Notes under the pieces: model-generated | Seen by the model: only the letters and a program-made list of their open reading frames with translations | Database searches by the model: none | What the model was told of the DNA's origin: nothing | Made by a program: the position numbers and the translations under genes | Source: Providencia rettgeri | Lineage (GTDB): Bacteria; Pseudomonadota; Gammaproteobacteria; Enterobacterales; Enterobacteriaceae | Direction: 5' to 3' | DNA length: 64,000 bases | Assembly: GCF_041075285.1 (NCBI RefSeq) | Contig: NZ_CP163512.1 | Location: 4,154,001-4,218,000 of the forward strand | In this document: positions 56,273-64,000 of the stretch, piece by piece | How the letters are laid out: the number at the start of each line of letters is the position of its first letter | Position numbering within the stretch: the stretch's first letter is position 1

Positions 56273-57181
56273 ATGGGAAATTTCGTTAATCATATTGGCG
56301 TTATTGGCCTTGGATCTATGGGAATGGGGATAGCGCAATCCTTAATAAAAAATAATATTCCTACCTATGGATTTGATTTAAATAAAGAAGCATGTAAAAG
56401 CTTATTATCTAGTGGGGCAAAAGCGGTGAGTCAAAATGCCGCTGATTATGCACAGCAAATCGAGGCTTTGCTATTTGTCGTGGTAAATGGTCGCCAAGTT
56501 GAAACGATTTTGTTTGCGGGCGATAAGCCACTTGTTGAGCAACTACGCCCCGGCACAATCATTGTCTTACATAGCACTTTAGCGGCTGAGCAAACTAAGC
56601 AAATTGCAAAGCGTCTCGCACATTATCAATTATCGCTGGTGGATGCACCAATTTCAGGTGGTGCAATTAAAGCTGCTGAAGGCAAACTCACCGTAATGGC
56701 TTCTGGTGAACCTGCATTATTTGACAAACTGGAGCCTGTATTTAATGCCATTTCTGAGCGCCTATACCGCGTTGGGGACGCCGTTGGCTTAGGATCAACA
56801 GTAAAAACTATCCATCAATTACTTGCAGGGGTGCATATCGCCGTTGCGGCAGAAAGCATGGCACTAGCATCAAAAGCAGGGATCGACCTTGATCTGATGT
56901 ATGACATTGTCACCCATGCTGCTGGGAACTCTTGGATGTTTGAAAACCGCATGCAACATGTATTAGATGGTGATTACACACCAAAGTCATCCGTTGATAT
57001 TTTTGTAAAAGATTTAGGGTTAGTGATGGAAACAGGGAAAGCATTAAATTTCCCACTTCCACTTGCTGCTACCGCTCATCAAATGTTTATTTCTGCGAGT
57101 AATGAAGGCTTTGGCCAGCAAGATGACAGTGCAGTTATTAAAACATTTAAAGGAATTACTTTACCGGAGAAAAAAGCATGA
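56273..57181 (+). CDS. ltnD: L-threonate dehydrogenase
   Basis: NAD-dependent 3-hydroxyisobutyrate-dehydrogenase-family enzyme of 302 aa, oxidising L-threonate to 2-oxo-tetronate. It shows the Rossmann GVIGLGSMGMGIAQSL, the substrate motif DAPISGGAIKAAEGKL and the catalytic lysine in GLGSTVKTIHQLL. ATG at 56270 (adjacent, in frame) is an alternative. The assignment as LtnD rests on the following otnK, otnC, otnI and denD genes, which together form the published type of L-threonate/D-erythronate pathway. Confidence 0.87.
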   Translation: MGNFVNHIGVIGLGSMGMGIAQSLIKNNIPTYGFDLNKEACKSLLSSGAKAVSQNAADYAQQIEALLFVVVNGRQVETILFAGDKPLVEQLRPGTIIVLHSTLAAEQTKQIAKRLAHYQLSLVDAPISGGAIKAAEGKLTVMASGEPALFDKLEPVFNAISERLYRVGDAVGLGSTVKTIHQLLAGVHIAVAAESMALASKAGIDLDLMYDIVTHAAGNSWMFENRMQHVLDGDYTPKSSVDIFVKDLGLVMETGKALNFPLPLAATAHQMFISASNEGFGQQDDSAVIKTFKGITLPEKKA

Positions 57182-58455
57182 CAGTGAAGTTAGGCGTGAT
57201 TGCCGATGATTTTACCGGTGCGACAGATATTGCGGGCTTTATGGTACAAAACGGTTGGAAAGTGGTTCAACTATTGAACGAGCCCGACGAGAACACCATT
57301 GTGCCTCATGATGTTGATGCGATTATTGTTAGCTTAAAAAGTCGCTCTTGCCCTGTTGATGAGGCGATTAGCGCTTCAATAAATGCATGTAACTGGCTTA
57401 AACAAAAAGCGCAGTGTCAGCAAATTTTCTTTAAATATTGCTCAACTTTTGATTCGACAAAAAAAGGGAATATTGGCCCAGTCACCGATGCATTAATGGC
57501 ACAGTTGAATACGCATTTAACTGTTATTTGTCCAGCACTGCCTATCAATGGCAGAACCGTTGTTCATGGGCATTTATTTGTTAATGGTCAATTGCTTAAT
57601 GAAAGCGGAATGCAACATCATCCAGTGACACCCATGACAGATGCAAATTTATTGCGTGTTATGGAGAAACAGTCGAAAGGGAAAGCAGGTTTAATTTCAC
57701 TGGCAGATGTACAACAAGGGGGCGACACAATCCGTGCACAGCTAGCGGCGTTTGCTGTGCAAGGCGTCAATTATGTGGTTATCGATGCCATTACGATGGA
57801 TGACTTATTGCCAATTGCGAGTGCGGTGAAAACAATGCCATTACTTACTGGTGGCTCAGGTTTAGGTGCAGCGCTGGCAAACATTGATAGCCAATGTGTG
57901 TGGGGGGGGAATACAAGCCGAGGAGAAAAACCGTCTGGCTCAGCAAGAAAAACGGTGATTTTATCAGGTAGCTGCTCTGTTATGACAAACAAGCAAGTAC
58001 AAGTTTACCAGCAAATAGCACCTGCAAAAGCGTTGGATGTGGGTGAATGCTTAAATAACCCAGAGTATGCCAAATCATTGGCAGCTTGGGTTCAAGAACA
58101 GCAATCTACAGGTTTAGCACCGTTGTTATATGCAACTCAGCCACCGGAGTTATTAAAGAAAACGCAAGAAAAGTATGGCGCTGTGGAGTCTAGCCGTGCG
58201 GTAGAAAATGTATTTGGCGAAGTAGTGAAGCGACTTCAATTACAAGGGTTTAATACATTTATTATCGCGGGCGGTGAGACGTCAGGCAAAGTAGTTCAAA
58301 GCCTTGGTACTGAGCAATTAAGTATAGGCTCACCGATTGCTCCGGGGGTTCCATGGGTACAGGATTTAGCAAGCGGAAACTGGTTAGCATTGAAATCAGG
58401 CAACTTTGGCCAAGAAAATTTCTTCCAGTTCGCACAGGAGATGTTTAATGAGTGA
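57178..58455 (+). CDS. otnK: 3-oxo-tetronate kinase
   Basis: Four-carbon acid sugar kinase of 425 aa (DUF1537 family). The N-terminal domain starts LGVIADDFTGATDIAGFM with KYCSTFDSTKKGNIGPVTDA; the C-terminal nucleotide-binding domain has IIAGGETSGKVVQSL. It phosphorylates 3-oxo-tetronate for OtnC. The start overlaps the ltnD stop by 4 bases (ATGA), and its end overlaps otnC by 8 bases. Confidence 0.93.
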   Translation: MTVKLGVIADDFTGATDIAGFMVQNGWKVVQLLNEPDENTIVPHDVDAIIVSLKSRSCPVDEAISASINACNWLKQKAQCQQIFFKYCSTFDSTKKGNIGPVTDALMAQLNTHLTVICPALPINGRTVVHGHLFVNGQLLNESGMQHHPVTPMTDANLLRVMEKQSKGKAGLISLADVQQGGDTIRAQLAAFAVQGVNYVVIDAITMDDLLPIASAVKTMPLLTGGSGLGAALANIDSQCVWGGNTSRGEKPSGSARKTVILSGSCSVMTNKQVQVYQQIAPAKALDVGECLNNPEYAKSLAAWVQEQQSTGLAPLLYATQPPELLKKTQEKYGAVESSRAVENVFGEVVKRLQLQGFNTFIIAGGETSGKVVQSLGTEQLSIGSPIAPGVPWVQDLASGNWLALKSGNFGQENFFQFAQEMFNE

Positions 58456-59089
58456 TGAAAAGGCGCTGCGCCAAGAGTTAGTCGATTGGGCTAAGTCAAT
58501 GTTTAACCGTGGATACAGTAGCGGTGGCGCAGGAAATATAAGTGCAAGGCTACCTGATGGCTGCATTATTGTCACACCAACCAATTCCAGTTTTGGGGAT
58601 CTGGACCCAAACAAACTCAGTAAGTTAGATGCAACAGGAAATTGGATTGATGGCGACAAGCCAACGAAAGAAGTCTCTATGCATATGGCAATGTATCTAC
58701 AACGCCCTGATTGCCAAGCAGTTGTTCACTTACACTCTCCGTGGCTGACGGCACTATCGTGCTTAGCGGGATTAGATACCGCAAACTGCTTGCCACCCAT
58801 TACGCCATATTACGTGATGCGTGTGGGGAAACTGCCACTAATTGAGTACTTACCACCGGGGGATGACCGAATTGGAGAGGAAATTGCGAAATTAGCACCG
58901 ACGCACAACGCAGTACTGCTATCTAACCACGGGCCCGTTGTGGGGGGAAAAACATTAAGACAAGCATTTTTTAATGCAGAAGAGCTGGAAGATACGGCTC
59001 GCTTATATATCACATTGCGCCCGCATGGTTTTACGACATTAACGCAAGAGCAAGTCGAACTGCTCGAAAGTCGTTATCCACAACAGTAA
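58448..59089 (+). CDS. otnC: 3-oxo-tetronate 4-phosphate decarboxylase
   Basis: Class II aldolase/adducin-family enzyme of 213 aa producing dihydroxyacetone phosphate and CO2. Metal-binding histidines are in VVHLHSPWLTAL and SNHGPVVGG, and the phosphate-site GGAGNISARLPDG lies near the N terminus. The start is ATG at 58448 (MSDEKALRQELVDW), inside the end of otnK; a longer frame to 58406 would overlap more and lacks a reason. otnI follows after 10 bases with AAGGAGG. Confidence 0.92.
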   Translation: MSDEKALRQELVDWAKSMFNRGYSSGGAGNISARLPDGCIIVTPTNSSFGDLDPNKLSKLDATGNWIDGDKPTKEVSMHMAMYLQRPDCQAVVHLHSPWLTALSCLAGLDTANCLPPITPYYVMRVGKLPLIEYLPPGDDRIGEEIAKLAPTHNAVLLSNHGPVVGGKTLRQAFFNAEELEDTARLYITLRPHGFTTLTQEQVELLESRYPQQ

Positions 59090-59099
59090 GGAGGCAAAA

Positions 59100-59879
59100 A
59101 TGGCAAAGTTTGCAGCAAACCTCAGCATGATGTTTAACGAAGTCTCTTTTATGCAGCGTTTTGAATGTGCAGCGAATGCAGGTTTTAAGGGTGTTGAATA
59201 TCTTTTCCCTTATGGAGAAGATGCCAATTTAATTGCGAATGAACTGGAAAAGTACAATTTAACGCAAGTGCTGTTCAATATGCCTGCGGGGAACTGGGCG
59301 GCGGGGGAGCGCGGTATGGCATCTCTTCCGGGACGCGAGTCTGAATTTGCCGAAAGTGTACAAACGGCGCTCAAATACGCAAAAGCATTGGGCTGTAAAC
59401 AAGTTCATGCTATGGCGGGAAAAGTGAGTGAAAGCTTCACATTAGAACAGCAAAAAGCGTGTTTTATCAAAAACATTCAACATGCTGCGGATGTGATGGC
59501 TGAACATGGGATCCGTGTACTGATTGAACCAATTAATACCCGCGATATGCCTGGATATTTTTTAACCACGCAAAAGCAAGCTGAAGCATTATTACCTGAA
59601 ATTAATCGTGACAATGTGTTTATCCAGTTGGATTTATATCACTGCCAAATTATGGAAGGTGATTTATTGAAAACAATCGAGCGCTTATGGGGTAAATTTA
59701 GTCATATCCAAATAGCGTCAGTCCCTTATCGTCATGAACCGGATAGCGGCGAAGTGAATTACCCATGGATATTTAAACAATTGGATAAAATGGGTTATGA
59801 AGGCTGGTTAGGATGTGAATATTATCCAGCAGGTCGTACCGAAGATGGCTTAGGCTGGCTTAAACAAGCAAATTCATAG
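59100..59879 (+). CDS. otnI: 2-oxo-tetronate isomerase
   Basis: Hydroxypyruvate isomerase-like TIM-barrel protein of 259 aa converting 2-oxo-tetronate to 3-oxo-tetronate. It begins KFAANLSMMFNEVSFMQRF and contains RVLIEPINTRDMPGYFL and FIQLDLYHCQIMEGD with metal-binding Glu/Asp/His. Strong AAGGAGG upstream. Its place between otnC and the regulator distinguishes it from the glyoxylate-pathway Hyi. Confidence 0.92.
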   Translation: MAKFAANLSMMFNEVSFMQRFECAANAGFKGVEYLFPYGEDANLIANELEKYNLTQVLFNMPAGNWAAGERGMASLPGRESEFAESVQTALKYAKALGCKQVHAMAGKVSESFTLEQQKACFIKNIQHAADVMAEHGIRVLIEPINTRDMPGYFLTTQKQAEALLPEINRDNVFIQLDLYHCQIMEGDLLKTIERLWGKFSHIQIASVPYRHEPDSGEVNYPWIFKQLDKMGYEGWLGCEYYPAGRTEDGLGWLKQANS

Positions 59880-59891
59880 ATAGGAGAACCT

Positions 59892-60659
59892 ATGCTTCCT
59901 TCTGAGCGTCGTGATTTTATTTACCGTTACGTGCATGAACACCAAACTGTTTCAATCGGTGATTTGGTTGAGCTAATGGATGTTTCTCATATGACTGTAC
60001 GGCGCGATATTCGTATGTTGGAGGAAGAAGGAAAGGTTCTGAGCATTAGTGGTGGCGTTAAGTTGAATGATGCATTGCACCAAGAGTTACCTTGGCGGGA
60101 AAAGGCTCGATTACATCACCGTCATAAGCGTGAAATTGGGCAATTTGCGAGTTCATTGGTTGAAGATGGGCAAGTTGTGTATCTCGATGCCGGTACAACA
60201 ACCTTTGAAATCGCTCGTGTTCTTGGTGAGCGCTTTAATTTAACTATCGTCACCAATGATTTTTCCATTATGCAGTATTTAATGGATAAGCCGCAGCTCA
60301 ATTTGTACCACACGGGCGGTCAAGTGGACAAAGGCAACCATTCGTGTGTTGGGAATACTGCGGCGATGATGTTGCGAACATTGAACGTGGATATTGCATT
60401 TATCAGTACCAGTTCATGGGATCTACAACATGGTGTTTCAACACCTCATGAAGAAAAAGTACAAATAAAACAAACTTTACTGGATGTAAGCCGACGTTGT
60501 GTGTTGGTTTCAGATAGTAGCAAATTTGGCAAGTATGGCATGTTTCGTGTTTGCCCTCTAAATCAATTGCACGACATCGTTTGTGATGATCGGTTACCCG
60601 CTGATGTGGTGCAAAGGATAACAGAACAAAACGTCAAACTTCATTTAATAAAGACATAA
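59892..60659 (+). CDS. DeoR-family regulator of the tetronate operon
   Basis: Repressor of 255 aa with an N-terminal DeoR HTH (about 6-57, LVELMDVSHMTVRRDIRMLE) and the sugar-phosphate sensor domain (GTTTFEIARVLGERFNLTIV region). It is encoded within the operon, 12 bases after otnI with TAGGAG upstream, so autoregulation with the operon is expected. Ligand unknown, probably a phosphorylated tetronate intermediate. Confidence 0.9.
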   Translation: MLPSERRDFIYRYVHEHQTVSIGDLVELMDVSHMTVRRDIRMLEEEGKVLSISGGVKLNDALHQELPWREKARLHHRHKREIGQFASSLVEDGQVVYLDAGTTTFEIARVLGERFNLTIVTNDFSIMQYLMDKPQLNLYHTGGQVDKGNHSCVGNTAAMMLRTLNVDIAFISTSSWDLQHGVSTPHEEKVQIKQTLLDVSRRCVLVSDSSKFGKYGMFRVCPLNQLHDIVCDDRLPADVVQRITEQNVKLHLIKT

Positions 60660-60721
60660 AACATCAATAATCTTACCTAGAACTGCATAGCTAGAAAAAG
60701 GCTATAGCAAGGAGAATTACA

Positions 60722-61681
60722 ATGAAAATTATTATTACTGGTGGCGCAGGCTTTCTGGGCCAGCAGCTAGCCGCTGCTTTGCTTAAAAATAACCAGGGCT
60801 TACATTTTGACCACCTTGTTTTAGCTGATATTCACTGCCCTACATCGCCTGTAGAAGATGCGAGAGTGAGTTGTATCGCTTTAGATTTAACTCAGGCTGG
60901 CGCAGCCAATAAACTCATTGATGGGCAAACGGATGTGGTATTCCATCTTGCTGCAATCGTCAGTAGCCATGCTGAAAGTGATTTTGACCTAGGCATGAAG
61001 GTTAATTTCGACGCAACACGCCAATTATTGGAAGTGGCTCGTGAGAAAAACCCAGCAATTAAATTTTTGTTCACCAGCTCATTGGCTGTTTTTGGTGGTC
61101 AGCTGCCTGATGTGATCACTGATTTGTGCGTTGTGAACCCACAGTCATCTTATGGTGCACAAAAAGCAATGTGCGAGTTGATGGTGAATGACTACTCCCG
61201 TAAAGGTTATGTAGATGGACGTGTGATGCGTTTACCGACAATCAGTATTCGTCCAGGGGTACCAAATAAAGCGGCTTCATCATTTGCAAGTGGCATCATT
61301 CGTGAGCCTTTAAAGGGGGTTGAGAGTGTTTGCCCGGTTTCACCTGACTTGGCGTTATGGTTATCAAGCCCAGAAACAGTCATTAGCAATTTTATTCATG
61401 CAATTAGCATTCCCGCAGAGAAATTTGGTCAATCACGGACAGTGAATTTGCCCGGTATCACCGTCACCGTCCAAGGCATGATAGATGCATTACGTGATGT
61501 TGCAGGTCAAGAAGTTGTTGATCTTATCCGTTTTGAACCCGATGAGGCGATTAACCGTATTGTGGCGAGTTGGCCGGGCAAATTTGATATTAGCCGTGCA
61601 TTGGATTTAGGGTTCCGTGCAGATGGCTCGTTTGGTGATGCGATCCGTTCATTTATCACCCACCACGGCTCGTCTAGATAG
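60722..61681 (+). CDS. denD: D-erythronate dehydrogenase
   Basis: Extended short-chain dehydrogenase (NAD-dependent epimerase family) of 319 aa. It has the NAD-binding ITGGAGFLGQQLA near the N terminus, FHLAAIVSSHAE, and the catalytic YGAQK. In tetronate loci this family member oxidises D-erythronate to 2-oxo-tetronate, the same product made by LtnD from L-threonate, so the operon can use both epimers. AAGGAG precedes the ATG. Confidence 0.88.
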   Translation: MKIIITGGAGFLGQQLAAALLKNNQGLHFDHLVLADIHCPTSPVEDARVSCIALDLTQAGAANKLIDGQTDVVFHLAAIVSSHAESDFDLGMKVNFDATRQLLEVAREKNPAIKFLFTSSLAVFGGQLPDVITDLCVVNPQSSYGAQKAMCELMVNDYSRKGYVDGRVMRLPTISIRPGVPNKAASSFASGIIREPLKGVESVCPVSPDLALWLSSPETVISNFIHAISIPAEKFGQSRTVNLPGITVTVQGMIDALRDVAGQEVVDLIRFEPDEAINRIVASWPGKFDISRALDLGFRADGSFGDAIRSFITHHGSSR

Positions 61682-61691
61682 GAGATAGCCT

Positions 61692-63068
61692 ATGTCCTAT
61701 ATTCCTGTTATTGGCCTTGCGGTGGCCATATTTGTCTTGATATTTTTAGTATTACGAACGCGTGTGCATGCCCTATTGGCAATGTTAATTGCCGCAGCAA
61801 TCGCGGGGATTTGTGGTGGTTTGACAGGAGCAGAGACGGTAACTGTCATTACAAAAGGCTTTGGGTCAACACTCGGTAGCATCGGAATTGTTATCGGGCT
61901 CGGGGTCATGATGGGAAGGGTACTGGAAGTTTCAGGTGCTGCTGAACAAATCGCCTATAGCTTTATCAAATGGTTGGGGAAAAAACGTGAAGAGTGGGCG
62001 CTGGCAATTACGGGCTATATTGTCAGCATCCCTATCTTCGTTGACTCTGCTTTCGTCATTTTATATCCACTGGCAAAAGCACTGGCAAAAAACGGCAAGC
62101 GCAGCATATTAACATTAGGGGTTGCACTTGCTGGTGGTTTAGTTGTTACACACCACACTGTTCCACCAACGCCAGGTCCTTTAGGTGTTGCTGGTATTTT
62201 TGGTGTTGATGTTGGAGCGATGATCCTAGCAGGGATGAGCCTCGCAATTCCTTGTGTGATCGGAATTGTTTTTTATGCCAAATGGTTAGGGAGGAAATAT
62301 CCTGAATTTATGCCAGATGAAACGGGCAGTGAAGATCTCAAAGAAGTTCACGCACGTTACATGGAAGAAAAAGCAAACAAACCATTACCAAGCTTATTTT
62401 TATCTTTGCTGCCGATTGCCACGCCAATCTTATTGATCTTTATTAATGCTATTAATGGCTTGATTTTAAAGACAGAATCATTCCAAGGAATGGAAGGTAA
62501 TTGGTATTTCCAGACATTTGAATTCTTGGGCGCGCCAATTATTGCTTTATCGATTAGTGTGTTGATCTCAATATATACATTAATGCCAAAAGCAACAAAA
62601 GAAGAAGTCATCGACCGTATGGAAGAAGGCTTACAAGCGGCGGGGATCATCTTGTTAGTGACTGGTGCTGGTGGCGCACTCGGCGCGGTATTACGTGATA
62701 GTGGGACAGGTAATATTCTCGCAGAGCAGGTTGCAAACTTACCGATTACACCCGTATTAATTCCTTTTATTATCGCGACATTGGTTCGTTTGATTCAAGG
62801 ATCTGGCACAGTTGCGATGATCACCGCAGCGTCAATATCTGCACCAATCATCAGCCAAATCCCTGATATTAACTTATTGGTTGCGGCGCAAGCAGCAACA
62901 ATGGGGTCTCTGTTCTTCGGTTATTTCAACGATAGCCTATATTGGGTTGTGAACAGAATGATGGGGATTAAAGACGTGAAACAACAAATGATCGTTTGGT
63001 CTATTCCAACAACAATAGCTTGGGCGATTGGTTTAGTTGGCGTCCTTGTCCTTGATGTCATTCTCTAA
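61692..63068 (+). CDS. GntP-family permease (tetronate uptake)
   Basis: Inner-membrane transporter of 458 aa with about 12 hydrophobic segments, of the gluconate:H+ symporter (GntP) family. Recognisable parts are GFGSTLGSIGIVIGLGVMMG, VTHHTVPPTPGPLGVAGIFG and RLIQGSGTVAMITAASI. It lies 10 bases after denD with AGGAG, so it is probably the uptake system for D-erythronate or L-threonate. Its terminator is duplicated around element copy D. Confidence 0.9.
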   Translation: MSYIPVIGLAVAIFVLIFLVLRTRVHALLAMLIAAAIAGICGGLTGAETVTVITKGFGSTLGSIGIVIGLGVMMGRVLEVSGAAEQIAYSFIKWLGKKREEWALAITGYIVSIPIFVDSAFVILYPLAKALAKNGKRSILTLGVALAGGLVVTHHTVPPTPGPLGVAGIFGVDVGAMILAGMSLAIPCVIGIVFYAKWLGRKYPEFMPDETGSEDLKEVHARYMEEKANKPLPSLFLSLLPIATPILLIFINAINGLILKTESFQGMEGNWYFQTFEFLGAPIIALSISVLISIYTLMPKATKEEVIDRMEEGLQAAGIILLVTGAGGALGAVLRDSGTGNILAEQVANLPITPVLIPFIIATLVRLIQGSGTVAMITAASISAPIISQIPDINLLVAAQAATMGSLFFGYFNDSLYWVVNRMMGIKDVKQQMIVWSIPTTIAWAIGLVGVLVLDVIL

Positions 63069-63099
63069 AATTGTACTTTAATTTTTATCTGCCAAACCA

Positions 63100-63279
63100 A
63101 AGCGCCTTTACAGGCGCTGAGGTTGTTGACAAAGTGGGATAAAAACGTGGTTTTTCCCACTTTGTGTTATCAGGCGAAAATCAATATATTGATTTTCCTT
63201 GTTTATTTTCAATAACCTATCCAACCTGTCGCCAAACATGTTATGTTTGTCAGCAGTCTGAAGCGCCTTTACAGGCGCT
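63100..63279 (-). mobile_element. Hairpin-targeting MITE-like element, copy D
   Basis: Reverse-orientation 142-bp copy (63119-63260) flanked by identical 19-bp direct repeats AAGCGCCTTTACAGGCGCT (63100-63118 and 63261-63279). Each repeat is the terminator hairpin of the permease gene (AGCGCCT/AGGCGCT, loop TTAC). Only the right copy is followed by TTTTTT. The sequence is close to copy B, with a few changes including one extra base in the middle. Confidence 0.85.
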
Positions 63280-63350
63280 TTTTTCGATAATCAAATAAAT
63301 TCATCTATACTGATTGCATCTTAGTTTGACTTTCGTTGATAAGCTTATTT

Positions 63351-63366
63351 TGTGATGTCAGTCACT
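63351..63366. promoter_or_regulatory. CRP site upstream of udp (distal)
   Basis: TGTGATGTCAGTCACT matches TGTGA-N6-TCACA at 9 of 10 conserved positions, 128 bases before the udp start. Confidence 0.75.
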
Positions 63367-63402
63367 TTTTAATGAAAATAAAATGACGCTGTTTTCATTA
63401 AA

Positions 63403-63418
63403 GGTGATTTTCATCACT
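63403..63418. promoter_or_regulatory. CRP site upstream of udp (proximal)
   Basis: GGTGATTTTCATCACT is a second CRP-like palindrome, 52 bases downstream of the first (about five helical turns). Paired CRP sites bracketing a CytR site are known at E. coli udp. Confidence 0.7.
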
Positions 63419-63493
63419 AAATTAACTTATGCTTATCGCTATATTAATAGTAGCGAATTAATTCAATGATGCCATTGTGTAAAGGAGTTTGAT

Positions 63494-64000
63494 ATGTCTG
63501 ACGTTTTCCACTTAGGTTTAAAAAAAAGTGACTTACAGGGCGCAACCGTAGCGATTGTTCCTGGGGATCCTAACCGTGTTGAAAAAATTGCACGTCTGAT
63601 GGATAACCCTGTACACCTTGCTTCATTACGTGAATACACGTCTTGGCGTGGTGAGCTCGATGGTAAAGCTGTTATTGTTTGCTCAACGGGTATTGGTGGT
63701 CCATCTACTTCTATTGCAGTTGAAGAACTTGCACAATTAGGTATTCGTACCTTCTTACGTATTGGTACAACAGGTGCAATTCAAGAAGATATCAATGTGG
63801 GTGATGTATTAGTCACCACGGGTGCGGTGCGTTTAGATGGCGCAAGTCAGCACTTTGCGCCACTTGAATACCCAGCAGTTGCGGATTTTGATTGTACTAA
63901 TGCATTGTTTGCCGCCGCAAAAGATGCGGGAGCAACGGTTCATGTTGGCGTAACGGCGTCGTCAGATACTTTCTACCCAGGTCAAGAGCGTTATGATACC
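63494..64000 (+). CDS. udp: Uridine phosphorylase (5' part, runs off the window)
   Basis: The first 169 codons of uridine phosphorylase, which splits uridine to uracil and ribose-1-phosphate. The start [20 protein letters not shown] is preceded by AAAGGAG. The phosphate-binding [13 protein letters not shown], the [16 protein letters not shown] and the [14 protein letters not shown] motifs are present. In E. coli udp lies close downstream of metE; here yidB and the tetronate operon lie between. Tandem CRP-like sites upstream predict CRP/CytR control. Confidence 0.96.
   Translation, partial: MSDVFHLGLKKSDLQGATVAIVPGDPNRVEKIARLMDNPVHLASLREYTSWRGELDGKAVIVCSTGIGGPSTSIAVEELAQLGIRTFLRIGTTGAIQEDINVGDVLVTTGAVRLDGASQHFAPLEYPAVADFDCTNALFAAAKDAGATVHVGVTASSDTFYPGQERYDT

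Overview
The window reads as the chromosome of an AT-rich member of the Enterobacterales. Gene order supports this: dnaB-alr-tyrB-uvrA/ssb, ivbL-ilvBN, yjcD-yjcE and metR/metE lie as in E. coli. ERIC-type repeats, moderate AT content and an AarP/MarA-like regulator point to Morganellaceae, most likely Providencia. That genus call is inference; no rRNA or other marker is present.

Layout. 1-6056: rnz, then a deoxyribose-catabolism locus (deoQ-like repressor and short-type deoC on the minus strand; deoK, deoP and deoX on the plus strand). 6256-16902: a DUF2750 protein, mechanosensitive channel ynaI, ornithine decarboxylase, nucleoside hydrolase, DUF6882 protein, inositol-monophosphatase-family phosphatase, cbrC, a small secreted DUF1471 protein, ycaC, dusA and qorA. 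17117-25718: dnaB, a tandem ERIC array, alr, tyrB, uvrA and ssb. 26665-38262: an AT-rich accessory island. 38601-42572: AarP-like regulator, ivbL leader and attenuator, ilvBN, AlaX-type editing protein. 42569-52897: XRE-cupin regulator, TSUP exporter, MFS transporter, ArnT-like glycosyltransferase, ghxP, yjcE, EamA transporter, metR. 53006-64000: metE, yidB, a tetronate (L-threonate/D-erythronate) catabolic operon and the start of udp.

Most interesting gene system (26665-38262). A 62-aa peptide has a double-glycine leader and four cysteines in its predicted core. It is followed by a membrane-anchored DsbA-like thioredoxin, an LpxL-type acyltransferase, a C39-peptidase ABC exporter, MacA, MacB, a TolC/NodT-type outer-membrane lipoprotein, then ketosynthase, MaoC-like dehydratase, acyl carrier protein and ketoreductase. 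Junctions are tight or overlapping. The simplest model is a secreted, disulfide-bonded, lipidated microcin-like peptide whose acyl chain is made by a dedicated type II fatty-acid/polyene cassette. I know of no described system with this exact combination.

Most interesting non-coding structure. A 141-142 bp element occurs four times (about 6092, 15739, 55316 and 63119). Each copy lies between two direct copies of a different intergenic stem-loop (transcription terminators at least at B and D). The duplicated segment is 18, 19, 20 or 24 bp and closely matches the length of the local hairpin. This looks like a small non-autonomous mobile element that enters terminator hairpins and duplicates them whole. 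The element has imperfect terminal inverted repeats and three internal hairpins, one supported by compensatory base changes. In addition, four ERIC copies between dnaB and alr form a tandem array with a 218-bp period and an A-B-A-B pattern, and a fifth ERIC-like element abuts the LexA box of uvrA.
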